From Ephemerocybe angulata (Eukaryota; Basidiomycota; Agaricomycetes; Agaricales; Psathyrellaceae): a DNA stretch of 64,000 nucleotides. Below the pieces are notes generated by a model. It had not been told where the DNA came from and did not search any database. It saw only the letters and a list, made by a program, of their open reading frames with translations. The DNA is taken from contig JAACJK010000109.1 in assembly GCA_013368325.1 (NCBI GenBank), positions 496,001 to 560,000 on the forward strand, read 5' to 3'. Position numbers and translations under genes: made by a program. Positions 47,228-58,600 of the stretch are shown here, in pieces; positions within the stretch are counted from its first letter, which is position 1, and every line of letters starts with the position of its first letter.

Positions 47228-49239
47228 CAACGGTTGAGGCCGAATCCTCCGCGACTTTTCGGACCATTTCCTAAGGAGTGACCCGATTCCTTCACTCTCC
47301 GCTCGACTTCGTTCACTTTGCCATCCAATTCGCGAGCGGCCGTGTCGATCCATTGCAAACTCTCCAAATGGCTGCTCAACACCTGCGAAATTTGAGCCAT
47401 GGGATCCTCCGCACCGTCGTTAGCCGGCTTCTGCGAAGTTGAGAGAGCGTTCACGGAATCGATCATCTGCGTCAAGGAAGCCGACAGGTCGTCAAGGTTG
47501 GTGTGCAAATCCGTTGCGAGCATGTAGCTAAAATATGAGATTAGTTACTCTGCGCCTCAAGATATTGGCAAAAAGAACTTACTTCTTGTCTCTCTCTGTA
47601 TCGGCAGGACCGGTGTCGAGTGAGCGGAGGCTTCCACCCTGACCCCCCAGAATATCCTGCGAAACCTTTTCGTAGGCATCGAGGGTTGACAGCAATTCCT
47701 TCTGTTGCTGTTCGACATGGTCGAGGGTTTGATCGATCTCGTTTTGTTGTCGCTCAGCTGCCAGGACGTGACTGTAGAGGGCGGCAAGCTAACAAGGGAG
47801 TGGTAGTTAGCGAAGGGACTGCATACAGCATAGAGATAGCGCACGTTGTTCCCGTTCTCGATCAATGCACGGTCCCATACAGCAACCTCTCCCGCGAATT
47901 TCGAGAAGTCTTTGACATGAGTTTCAAGGTCAGACGTCCATCGGTTGACAATCTCTTCGATTGTCTTCCCTCTCAACATGGAGGGTGGCGGAACAGCAAC
48001 AACAGGGTTCGCCGAAGTCGATGCAGCAGCTCCCGCTGGTTTGTTGTCGCCATCCTTCGTCGCAGCTAGAAAGGTGTAAGGAGTCAGCCAAAGTTTTTCC
48101 ATCCTGATAGGGACAACAAACCATTCGTCAGGGCACCACCTAAATTGAATGGCGCTGGTGCTATCCAGTCAAGTTAGCACTATATAACATAGATATAGAA
48201 GACAACCAACCCGCTGGTGCAGCACCATCTTTCTTCTCCGCGGGCTTCCCTCCAAACAGACCACCAGAGGGAGCCGCTGTTGACGTTCCTGCGTCTTTGT
48301 TTGCTCCCAGACCCAATGTAAAGGCTACGTCGCTGTGAGAAAGGTGATCCAAAGAAGATATGCCAACTTACGGGAGGGGGCTGTAGATGTGGTAGCCGTC
48401 GGAGCTGCAGCTTTGACACCAAATAAGCCATTGGAGGAAGTGGCAGCAGGGCCTCCTGCCGTCCCGTCTGTGGCCTTGGGAGCAAACAATCCTCCTGGCG
48501 CCGTGGAAGCGGCATTCGTCCCTGTCGTGGTATCCGCCGGCTTCGGGGCCCCAAACAGACCGCCAGCTGGCGCAGGAGTAGCTAGAGACTTCGTCAATTC
48601 TAAAACATAAAGAAGATGCCATTGATCGTACTTGTCGTCGAGGTAGCAGTTGCGGCTGGTGGTGCTCCGAAGACTGATAGTTATCAGGACGCGAGAAGCT
48701 CGAAAGGAGATTGATACGCACAGCTGGATGCAGGTTTTGGCGCCGTGGTAGAGTTTGAATCGGCCGGTTTGGTGCCAAATCCACCAAAGAGAGGGTTCGT
48801 GGATGCAGCGGGTGTTGATGCGGTATTATTCGTGTTCGCGGCGGGTGCAGCTCCGAAGAGACCTCCACCTCCTGATCCACCGCCAAAGAGTCCTCCTCCA
48901 GTTCCTGTTGATGTTGCAGGAGCGGTCGACGCTGCACCTCCTCCAAAGAGTCCACCTGGCGTTCCAGTTGTGGCCGCCGGCGTCGATGTCGTTGCTCCCC
49001 CACCGAACAGACTTCCTCCCGTAGTACTAGTCGTCGTGTTGCCAAAAAGGCCTCCTGCAGGCTTAGCTAACTGTATTTGAGATTCAACCTCGCATGTCGA
49101 ACAAGGACCATAACTCACCAGGCTGCCCAAAAAGACCACCTCCCGTGTTTGTCGTAGACGCGTTGTTGGCGTTTGAATTGCCAAATGGGTTTCCGCCTGC
49201 GTTTGCAGACGTCGCTGGAGGATTATTGAAGAAACTCAT
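47228..49239 (-). CDS. NSP1: Nucleoporin NSP1/Nup62
   Basis: Central channel FG nucleoporin of the nuclear pore. The N-terminal half is built of FG and GLFG units in Thr/Ala/Gly/Ser-rich spacers: NPFGNSNANN, GGGLFGQPG, GGLFGNTTTSTTGGSLFGGG, GLFGGKPAEKKDGAA. The coding sequence spreads over several exons between 49239 and 48100. The C-terminal coiled-coil (Nsp1_C) domain shows KTIEEIVNRWTSDLETHVKD, VAVWDRALIENGNN, HVLAAERQQNEIDQTLDHVE, TDLHTNLDDLSASLTQMIDS and a basic end (SRGGFGLNR). This domain pairs with Nup57/Nup54 and Nup49/Nup58. It converges with PRP5 and diverges from DPH6. Repeat slippage makes the FG half unreliable for length. Confidence 0.92.
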
Positions 49240-49425
49240 AGTGGCAGGATGGTGGTTAAAGCACGAAAGGGCGAGCGTGCAATGGTCAAGGCGTGTTAAC
49301 CCCAAATTGTGGGTAGGCATCGATCTGCCATCACTGCCATCAACGCGATCGAACCCAAGGACACGGGTGTCAATGAACCGTTGCTCTCATCCGTGATCTG
49401 AGCCTGTGAGCTCGACCAAGTCGCG
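49240..49425. promoter_or_regulatory. Divergent promoter NSP1 / DPH6
   Basis: 186 bp between the start codons. No TATA box is obvious; it contains the only regulatory space for both genes. Confidence 0.4.
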
Positions 49426-51998
49426 ATGAAGTACGTTGCGCTGCTCAGTGGAGGCAAGGACAGCTGTTTCAATCTGCTGCACTGCAGCGAGAATGGCCAC
49501 GAACTCGTGGCCGCAGCTTCTCTTCGTCCCGAGCAAGGGAAGGGTGAGCCCAATTAGCAAAACCAGGTGCGATACGGATGCTAATTAGCCACTTCAGATG
49601 AAATTGATTCGTATATGTACCAAACTGTGGGCCAGGACGCGATCGAGGTGGTAGCAAAGGCTCTAGATGTGCCTCTTTACCGGAGGGTAATAGCTGGAGA
49701 TGCAGTCCACCAAGGCTCTGAATATGGTGCACGGGCTGCACAGGGAACAGGGGATCTCAAGGGGGACGAGACAGAGGACCTTTACGAGCTTCTCTCCACC
49801 GTGCTGGTACGCTTCAAAAAACCAATCTATGATGCCCACTAAATATACCATGTATTTCAGGAACATCATCCAGAAGTGAAGGGTGTTTCTGTAGGAGCTA
49901 TCCTTTCAAACTATCAACGCGTTCGCGTCGAACATGTGTGAGTCTTCTCCTCACCTCTCCATTGTGTATCTAATATCCCACCAGATGCCGACGCCTTGGA
50001 TTGACATCCCTTGCATACCTCTGGCAACGCGACCAAGCAGAGCTGCTCTCAGAAATGATCGAAGCAGGCCTAACGGCTGTGCTTATAAAAGTCGCTGGAA
50101 TTGGCCTCACCGTCAAACATCTTGGGAAGACACTCCAAGAGATGCAGCCTACTCTGACAAAACTGGTTTGTCCTCTTTCCGGTGCTTCCGTGAAACACTT
50201 TATAGTAAACCCAAACCTCCTTTGACCAGAACACTCTCTACGGTTCCCATGTTTGTGGGGAAGGAGGCGAATACGAAACCCTGACAATCGATTCGCCCAT
50301 GTTCAAGTCAAGGATAGTGCTGTGAGCCTTTCTTTTTTGTTAAGTGTATCGTTCACCGACTATAAAACCATAGGAAGGATGTCGAGACCGTGATACATTC
50401 GGACAATGACTTCGCTACGGTCGCATATCTGCGGGTGAAGGAGGCTGAGTTGGAGCCTAAAGAGGTAGGGTCAGAGGCGCCTATACTATCAGTCCCTCCT
50501 CTTCTTGAGGAGAAGTACTCAGAGCTGCTGGAAGAGGATCTGGAGGCTGGCCACGATATATCTTCACTTTCTCTCGAAGAAAAATCTGACCTGCCTAGGG
50601 CCGCCGGGCAAGATCTTGTCTTCCCCACCCGCAGTCGAAAAGTCCAAGACTGGATATCAGTGGCTAGCGTTCAACGTGCAGCTGAATCTGCTGATATGTC
50701 AATCGAGGAAGAAGTAACCGAATGCTTCAAAATTCTCGCAAGTATGCATATCCCTAGCTTTACCATTTCCGGTCTGAGACTGAGGAATCGCAGATGAACT
50801 CAGAAAGCACGATCTCGAGGTATACCATTGTGCCAACATCAACATCTTCCTCTCCTCCATCAATGACTTCGCAAGAGTTAACGCAGTCTACGGTTCGTTC
50901 TTCGGAACAAGCCCACCGGCTCGCGCCTGTGTCGCAGTCACGCTTCCCGAAGGAATACGGGTTCGCCTCGACGCCATTGCCTTCGCGGAACACAAGCATG
51001 GAGAACGTCAGGCCCACCACGTCCAAGGCCTCAGCTACTGGGCGCCAGCAAATATTGGCCCCTATTCACAGGCAATCCTGGTAAGTGATTTTGTGTTTGC
51101 TGAGGCAGTGTGCTCAAGTCCTGACTCATTGTAGGCACAGGAGCAAGTCTTCGTATCTGGCCAGATCGGACTGATCCCTAGCAGCCTTGCACTGGCTGAA
51201 TCACTCCAACTCCAAACAGCCTTATCATGCCAACATGCCTCTCGAATCCTGGAGGCACTGGCGAGTAACTCGGGGTCAAACTGGAGCGGTATCCCTCGTC
51301 TCAATATCTACTGGTTTGATAGCCCTGGAAATCTGTGTTCCATGAAAAACAGCAGCCTGGTCAAAGTAGGAAACTTCTTCAGTCTCTTAGTCCACACTGA
51401 CGGAAACTACCTTAAGGACGATGGGGATGTACCCACACTGTTTGTTTCTGTTGCTGCTTTGCCCAAGGGTGCAAAGATCGAGAAGCAGACGCTTGTTCAC
51501 ACAGGACGAGCCCCTCCGCCCAACGACGAGGATGATGAGGAAGACGAAGTCCTCGTGCAGAAAACCAGCAGCGGTACATACTCTTTTGATAATCCCCTCC
51601 CCAGTTGCTCACATCCGCTTGCTCAGATTTGTTGACATCGAGCGATACTTCTGTGAGAATACAAAGCAGGGCCCTAGGACCATACATCGCGACTTTGATC
51701 TGCGGGGCAGGAGGTAAACCGTCCATTGTGTTTTTGGACAATCCGCGAAACTCACGTTTCCCCAGAACTGCCTGCCGAGTTCACGCCTAGGTTGAAGGCG
51801 TCGCTCGGTGACCCACTGAGTGCACGCCTATTCCACAATCCCGCTCGTATATCTCTCGCAACCTGTCATTCAAACGTCGCGGCCCTCGACATGCAAGACG
51901 TTCCAACCACGGACATACCATGCAGCTTCATATCAAGTTCCAAGGAAGACGGATGGCACTATGCGATATGCATCTTGTCACAAAGCTGTATTTCGTAG
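49426..51998 (+). CDS. DPH6: Diphthine-ammonia ligase DPH6 with RidA-like C-terminus
   Basis: Final step of diphthamide synthesis on elongation factor 2: amidation of diphthine using ATP and ammonium. The start MKYVALLSGGKDSCFNLLHC holds the PP-loop SGGKDS. Further blocks are EIDSYMYQTVGQDAIEVVAK, VKGVSVGAILSNYQRVRVEH, LAYLWQRDQAELLSEMIEAG and CGEGGEYETLTIDSPMF, the family signature. After a linker with acidic stretches (PPLLEEKYSELLEEDLEAGH) come two RidA/YjgF-like units (INIFLSSINDFARVNAVYGS and SYWAPANIGPYSQAI... FVSGQIGLIPSSLALAE), as in yeast Dph6. Two late introns (near 51574-51627 and 51712-51768) are needed to reach the stop at 51996. About 700 residues in nine or more exons. Confidence 0.9.
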
Positions 51999-52242
51999 CA
52001 GTAAAGGTGGGCATTGGCAAGCAGTCCTGATGTGTAGCAAATTGTGATCTAGAAGTTACAAAATAACGGGAATGGTTGAAAAAATATACAGAACGGTGAA
52101 TGTGTAAGCGAGCAAAAACCGTGCATTGGAAAGCAAAGGAATATTTGTGCAGAGCGACGAGATCCAGTTGCAGAAGAGACTGTATGCCGACGATAGTATG
52201 GAAACCATCTCCGAACGACATCTATGATGAACATCGAGCAAT

Positions 52243-54727
52243 TTACGGGTTAGTAGGTTCTTCTCCGAGAAGCTTCATCTCGCCCAAACGCCGCCTCATA
52301 GACTTCTCAGTGGGAGTCGGAGGGACCATGCGGGCGATCACAGCACCCAACAGCGTGCAGAGGCCACCGAAACGAAGGACCCATGCGACACCATTGTGTC
52401 CATAGTACGTATCTCCTCCTCCCTCGATGGGCGGCGCTCCGTCTACAGCTCGGAAGATGGCACTGGTAACGAGAGCAACCTATGCGATCTTGGTCAGCGT
52501 ATCGAACAATGGGCCGGGTGCAGGGAAGACGTACGATAAACTGAGGCATGACAATGGCAAGATTATGGATACCGAGCACCGTTCCTCCAGCAAGAGGGCT
52601 GCTGTTGTTTTCAGTATCAAGGGCACTGTCAAGATCATCTTGCGAACGACGTCGTAATAGGGGCCTGCGTTCATCGACCGCCCTGCGACTCATCCGCCTA
52701 GGGTTGGCAGGAGTAGACAGATTGCGGGTGTGGGATGGCCGTCTGTCCTGCAGGTATGGGATAGGCGGAGGCGCCGTGTCTTTCAAAAGCTTTAAATTTT
52801 TATCAGATTGAGTTCTTCAGAAGCTTCACGACGCTTACCTCCATTATAATGGCGAATGGGACCCACATAGCCACTGCCCAAGATACACCGACCAATGTGA
52901 TGAAGATGGTGGCCTGTGTGACGGTCGAGATGAAGAAGGTGGAGAAAGATAGAATACTGAAGAGCAACATGGCGCCGCTCCAGATATTGCGAAGAAGGAA
53001 GGGCATCATGGGAAGGCGGAGGGGGCGGCCCTGGGCAGCAGCATCAACTCTCCACTCGCGCACAAGCTTGCGAAGATAGTTCAGCTCCTCATCCTTTGTC
53101 TCATTTTCATAACGAGCCAGAATACGACGGTCACGGGTGGCAAGGTGAGGAAGAACGGTTCCAGCAACAACACCGACTGGATGCAGATTCAGTATTAGAT
53201 GTCAGCAAAGCTAACGATGCACGCACCAAGACTATAGAACAACATGGCGCGTTCTCCCATGCGTGTCGCATACTCGGCGTCGGGCTCCTTCCCAATCTCA
53301 TGAGCCATGACTTGGCCGACGTAAGTAGTTCTGTATTGATAGATTTAGAACCATCCCCTATGCATCATAAACCAAAACTCACGAATAAAAGAGGAACGGG
53401 AACCTAGGCAATATGCGTTAATACCAGTGGTGAAGAAGCTGGAGTCGACATACCATCCCATAAACGCAAACAGCTGTACAAGACACACACGCCGGATGGC
53501 ATGAGGAAGGTGCGTGAGAGTATGGTAGATGTCATTCAACACGTCGATGCCTCGCCTGCAACGGATTAGAAACTCGATTGGATAGCAACTGACTAAACCA
53601 CTCACTTGCGCGGTCGTGTACGATGGGAGACGGGGCGCTCTTGCTCTTCATGGCAGTAGCATGTCATCCCAACGGTAACAGTAAGAATAACTATGCAGAT
53701 GATGCAGAACTTCCTGAATTGACCGCCGCCCAAATGCCTGATGATCGGCAGCTCAGCTAGTGGTAGGAATCCTGCGCCGTTACAGGGTAAATTGGCTGGT
53801 CGGCAAGGCAAGAGAAGGTGGGCATACCAAAGCCATATCCAATAATGTTTCCTGCGTTCACCATTCGGCCGTGCCAAGCGTTGCCGGCGTTTAGCTGATT
53901 AGGAGGTGTCACATCCAAAAGTAGGTTGCGCAGAGAAGCCTGCAGTCCGTTTAGGGCAAAGTCTAGGACATAGAAACACAGAATCGCCAATCCGATAGCG
54001 GTATTGTTCGCTTGCTATACCGAGATCGTCAGCGAAGCCGTTCCAGGCCATGAGGACAGATAGCGACTCCACCCACCCGCTTTCGGTTCTCATCCCAGTC
54101 TCCGTTTCCAACTCGGAAGAAGTCGACAAAGAATTCGGCCAGAGGTACACAGTACGCAAGGACGAGGGTGGAGATGATGAGTGCACCAGTGGAGAGGAAG
54201 ATCCAGAAGCGACGACGGTACTTGGACGTTGAGGAATCCGAGAGTGCGCCTGATCGAAGCGCACACGGCGTAAATCACGCAAGCCAACAAGCTTATAAGA
54301 GCTGAAAGTACTCACCGATGACTGGCTGGGCTACCAAGCCACTGATGGGCCCCGCCAACCAGACCAGCGAGGTAAGTTGGGCTGGCAGTCCGAGATCGAG
54401 CAAAAACGGTGTCCCATAACTGGAGGGGTTCAGACATCAATGACGCAGCCCTGACCCCGCTGTGCTGTCGACTCACCCCAGCTCAACGGTCCAGGCAATT
54501 TGAGCACCTGCCATGGATATACTCAACGTTATGAGGTCCCATGTTGAGAGCTGGCGTCGTCCAGGGGGCGACTTGGACCTGGACTTGCGAGTTGTGCCGT
54601 TTCCAGGAACAGCCAGACCGCCCTCTTCTTGAATAGAGCCCGGCGTCTGGCCTTCTTGACCTCTTCCTCTCGACGGCCAAGGTATCTGGGTAGTGGGGTC
54701 GGGATCGCTGGCGACGGGGGGTATCAT
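52243..54727 (-). CDS. GPH-family sucrose/maltose-type sugar:H+ symporter
   Basis: Plasma-membrane or vacuolar 12-TM transporter of the glycoside-pentoside-hexuronide family, related to S. pombe Sut1 and plant SUT proteins. The N-terminus is hydrophilic (MIPPVASDPDPTTQ), then LSISMAGAQIAWTVELGYGT, LVWLAGPISGLVAQPVIGAL, and SDSSTSKYRRRFWI, a version of the conserved loop between TM2 and TM3. Later helices include LAILCFYVLDFALNGLQASL, NAGNIIGYGFGFLPL, CIVILTVTVGMTCYC, LLFSILSFSTFFISTVTQAT and WVLRFGGLCTLLGAVIARMV. A long hydrophilic loop rich in Arg, Ser and Pro (around 52610-52790) separates the last helices. The start is the ATG at 54727; a TATAAA on the minus strand at 54787-54782 lies about 55 bp upstream. 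Substrate is uncertain. Confidence 0.85.
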
Positions 54728-55097
54728 TGTGCAGCTGGGTAAAAGCTGACAGTGGAAGTCTAGTTGAACATGGGTGGTCGCTTTATACTTACTTCGATCA
54801 GGAGCCCTGTGCTCCCCACCATCCCAAACAAGCAATCCTTACCCGACACTTTGCTCGGAACTCCTCACCTGATTTACCTCCGCCCTTACACGTCCCGTTC
54901 GACCGAAGCACTTCCACCATTCTAATAGCCTAAGGTTACACTCATCTGAGTCTCTATCCAATAATACAGAATAAATAAACAGTGACAGCCAACGTCCAGG
55001 GAACACAACAATGTCCGATGCAGCGCAGACAGGAATAATGATATGATACAGACAGCTGGTGGTACACACTTATACAGGCATTGTACACTGGGACGGG
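54728..55097. promoter_or_regulatory. Transporter promoter and ankyrin-gene 3' flank
   Basis: 370 bp with no gene. A minus-strand TATAAA (54787-54782) is well placed for the transporter. The right part is the 3' flank of the Avo2-like gene. Confidence 0.55.
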
Positions 55098-57107
55098 TCA
55101 AGATCCTCGAACAGACGTTGCTGACATTCCCCGCTTATGATTGGCACTAGAGGAATCGAAGCCGGAGAGTGGTTTGCCTAGGATATGAAGAGCCTTCCGG
55201 CGACTGCTAGTCGTCGTTGGCACTGTGGGCGTATTCACCTCTTCCGAGTATTGTGGGGGCTCCGGGAATTTGGCATATTGACTTGGCGGGCCTGCGTAGC
55301 TTTCCGGTTCATGATTGTATGCCGCCCGCTCTGGGCTGATGATTGACCGCAACGAATTCGATATCGACGAGGACCGATTCAGAGGGAGGGGCGATACGCG
55401 AGCGCTGGGGTTGGTTCCGGACCGACTCCTAGCCTCGGCATGGGGTGTGTTATGATTTGACACGGATGTGAATGGTTCATGAGGGGTCCGCAATTGTGCA
55501 GCGGAAAATGATGGGCGAAGCCTCCTGGGGGTCATGGAGCCGCTCAGGTGGTCTTGGTTTGAGTGAAGGTCTTCGCCTTCACCATGTGGCGGTAAGGTCG
55601 CTGATGCTTGACTGGTAGATCCATTGGTGGAACCAGTCAGCGATCGGTTGTCCGTGGAAGAACTTCCACTGCGATTGCGCAGCATATATTTCTCCCTAGC
55701 ATCCGCGTCTCTTTCTCGCATGCGATTGGCGACGGGTGACAAGCCGGATGAGTGGGGTACTGCTGACGGAGCGAGGAGGCCGTTTTTGAGGTTGAGCGAG
55801 CTCGACGACGAGGGAGTTGTTGCATGATGGCCATTCCTCGTATTGTTGAGGAAGACTGAGCTGGACCCCGTGGAAGGCCGAGAAGGTGAGGAAGATGCGG
55901 CTATTGAAGCTTGGCTCAGGCCATTATGCCCATCCAAGTCTCCACTATCAGATGTCGCGGTTGTACGGCTCGTTCCAGAGCCGCTTCTCAGTCGAGGGAT
56001 CGCACCCCGGTCTTTTGCCGGGACTGGTGGTGGAATGGCCACCGGCGACGTTCTTCCCCACTCCGTTCCTCTTGCTGCTGCTTGAGCAAATACGTTCCGT
56101 CGGCGTTCCTTGTTGAGTTCGAACTGAAGTCGGACGGTTTCTTGAAGGGCCTCGCGTGTGCTGAAGCTAACGGAACCAGTTCAGGAATCACTCGCTGGTA
56201 GCACTTGGAAGTACGAACGAGTAAGCGTAGTCCAGTGCCGTGAATCCTTCATTGTTCTTCACTGTATACTGGCAGCCTCGTTCGATCAGGAGTTGCACAA
56301 TCTGTGATGGTAAGAAAGTGAGCTGCAGTAGACGATAGCCAAAGCAGAAGATCTCACAGGTACATGGCCCCAGGCGCTTGCGCTAGTGGCCAGAGTAAGA
56401 AACCGCAGCAAGCTGTAGGTGCTAAAAACTTACAAATGGAGAGGCGTGTTTCCAAGATTGTCGGCGAGGTCAACGTCTGCCCCAAAGTCACACAACATCT
56501 GACGTGGAACGGTCAGTCATCTCATGTGTAATAGACGTCGGGAAGGGGTGATGTACCCTGACGAGCTCTTCGTTTCCTCGAAGCGCTGCGATATGAAGGG
56601 CGGTCTTCCCGTGTATATTTGACCAATCGAGGGTCCAGGGGTAGCGGTCATAGTAAAGGCGTGCCATGCGCAGAGTAGCGCCGGTTGAGTCTGGGGAGGT
56701 TGATGTCGAAGCATAAGGATTGAGAGGTGCAGGTTTAGTGTCGGCCAGCAACATAAGGATGGTATTATTCTCAAAGTCCTGGAAGTAGATACCATTGCCT
56801 CAACTCATCGCGTCGTCAGAGACATGGACAGACAACGCACCTTGCTCAACTCGTGATCGTCGTGTTCCGCACTCAACAGATAGTCAAATGTCTCTTCGTG
56901 CCCCAGAACGGCGGCCCAGGCCAAGGAGGTGTATTTGCGGGGAGCTACATCGGTATTGCGCATATCCGTGCGCTGGATGAGCCTCTTGACGAGGAATAGA
57001 TTGTTCTCTGTCCGCCGGCGTCAAATGTCGGGGATATGTGGGGAGCTGATAGTGGACCAACCTTTGACTGCCCTGCGGAGTCGCTCTGTGGGGTCCTTTT
57101 CAGCCAT
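55098..57107 (-). CDS. Ankyrin-repeat protein, Avo2-like
   Basis: Begins MAEKDPTERLRRAVKG at the ATG at 57107. Ankyrin repeats follow over several short exons: ENNLFLVKRLIQRTDMRN, KYTSLAWAAVLGHEETFDYL, GKTALHIAALRGNEELVRML, CDFGADVDLADNLGNTPLHY, ASAWGHVPIVQLLIERG and NEGFTALDYAYSFSTREALQ. A coiled basic linker (ELNKERRRNVFAQAAA) leads into a long Ser/Pro/Asn-rich disordered tail encoded by the last exon (56042-55098), ending SATSVRGS. The short N-terminal lead-in and the repeat-then-disorder layout are those of fungal Avo2, a TORC2-associated protein. The evidence for TORC2 membership is only this similarity. About 560 residues. Confidence 0.75.
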
Positions 57108-57285
57108 GATGGTCGTGGACAGGCAAGTCGTGGGGAGAGATAGAGCGGGGCAGACACCCAGGGCCGGGAGGGAGAGAGGAAAGGCCTAGGATCACGTGTA
57201 TGCAACCAGTGCGCTGCAGTGCAGGGATCGGAGATTCGTCCTACGTAATTCCTCGGTGCCTTATCCACTTTCTCCTCTGGCCATT
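57108..57285. promoter_or_regulatory. Divergent promoter, Avo2-like / STEEP1-like
   Basis: 178 bp between start codons, GC-rich, without a clear TATA box. Confidence 0.4.
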
Positions 57286-57958
57286 ATGCCCAAAGTTGTT
57301 TCCAGATCAGCCGTTTCCTCCTCAACGGACGGTGCGTGTTCTTGTATTCTGCACCAGAATCGCCAACAAACCTGCTCTTGTCTCAGCCCAGCCAACCGCG
57401 TCCTCGGCGGCAGCTCTGCGCGTGTACTGTGGGTTCATCTCGCCTGGATTCGCTTGTTCGCTGATTGGGCCTCTTCGTAGATTGTATTTGCGGTGAATTC
57501 GTCGTGTGTATTGCGGTACTACTCCAACTTTGTCGTATACAAATTAATCAGGCACACAGCTCGTAATCGACAAGAGCCTGGCATCTCTACCGCGACGGAA
57601 GACTGACAACGCTATCATTGTTCGCGCTCAGGACAGCGATGACGGCAAGGCCAGAGTCTTCAAACTGAATGCAAAAGTTGGCGACCCAGTCTTGATCGAA
57701 AGGTACGGGCGGTGGACTGAATTGTAAATTTTCATGGGCGCTAAAACATCACAATCTCATCCTTGCCCCTTGATTAGAGATGGGGGCCACGAACGACAAT
57801 TCCGCTTCCAATGCTCAAGGTGCTCCTTGACAATCGGATACCAGACAACACCACCTCCCGTGAAATCGGCACCATTCCTTTACATCCTCTCTGGGGCTTT
57901 ATCTCAAGTTCAAGGACAGGTTCCCGCAGACGCGTTCGACGGACAAAACGATGAATGA
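57286..57958 (+). CDS. STEEP1-like zinc-binding protein (UPF0428 family), short form
   Basis: Exons 57286-57331, 57387-57428, 57481-57503, 57560-57702 and 57778-57958 total 435 nt, or 144 residues. The start MPKVVSRSAVSSSTDG is the family hallmark. Then come ALRVYYCICGEFV, where the third exon is only 23 nt, LVIDKSLASLPRRKTDNAII, and a second Cys pair in GGHERQFRFQCSRCSLTIGY. The CxC and CxxC pairs probably bind zinc. Human STEEP1 (CXorf56) assists STING trafficking from the ER, but fungi lack that pathway, so the ancestral role is unclear. The human protein has an extra C-terminal coiled region of about 80 residues which is absent here. The family assignment rests on the N-terminal hallmark and the two Cys pairs. 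Confidence 0.75.
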
Positions 57959-58600
57959 TTGGCAAGGGGTATTCTACATGGTACATTAGGCTCGGAGCTT
58001 GAGGATATCTGGTAGAAAGGAGAGTTAGCATATGAAGAACGTAGATAGGAAACCAAGTAATCTGAGGGTCAGATACCGTTGTAGAAAAAAACTCACGACC
58101 GTGCCCAGAAAGACAGGTTCGTACAGTGTGAATATGATGTGCATCATAAAGAGAACGTCGAAAGGATGAAGATAACTTACCATTTCTACGACGTCACATC
58201 CAAAGGGTTGACGAAAAAGGGAGGAAGAGAGAGAAAGAGAGCATGGCGGCTCTTCCCAAAAAATCCGACGAATTTAACTGACGCCCGTATTTGGCTGTGT
58301 TTTGGCGAACTGTACGCATCAAACGAGATACAGGGGCATCGGGTCGTTTCTTCCTTTGTTTTAGCTACATTTCTCTGAAATTGCGAGGTTTCCTCGGCCG
58401 GAAATCGGCAAGTAGACCTGCTGTACACTTTGTCTTGCACGTAGAAACTTGAATGAGGGTTTTCCGTCATATGATGCCTGATTTGGGTAAATTCACACTC
58501 CGCGAGACGACTCTGGGTGACGCACTGGCAGAGCTCTTCCCCGCATTGCCTTGTCCCGTTCTTCGCGCCTCGCCCTTGCCCACAAACAGGGCGTCTCGCA
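57959..58600. other. Gap between STEEP1-like and coiled-coil genes
   Basis: 642 bp. It contains a 52-residue hydrophobic frame on the minus strand (listed separately) and a purine-rich stretch (gggaggaagagagagaaaga, 58219 on). Otherwise nothing is recognised. Confidence 0.4.
58025..58183 (-). CDS. Possible very small membrane protein
   Basis: An ATG-started frame of 52 residues, strongly hydrophobic (FDVLFMMHIIFTLYEPVFLG, then VVSFFLQRYLTLRLLGFL). It contains a consistent GTGAGT donor and a later CCAG acceptor, so it may instead be part of a spliced gene. The LYEP segment faintly recalls the small subunits of serine palmitoyltransferase, but the match is weak. No promoter element was identified. 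It could be chance. Confidence 0.25.
   Translation of the reverse strand: MVSYLHPFDVLFMMHIIFTLYEPVFLGTVVSFFLQRYLTLRLLGFLSTFFIC

Noticed and set aside
48335..49080. Plus-strand Pro/Val-rich frames
   Set aside because: Antisense of the NSP1 FG repeats.
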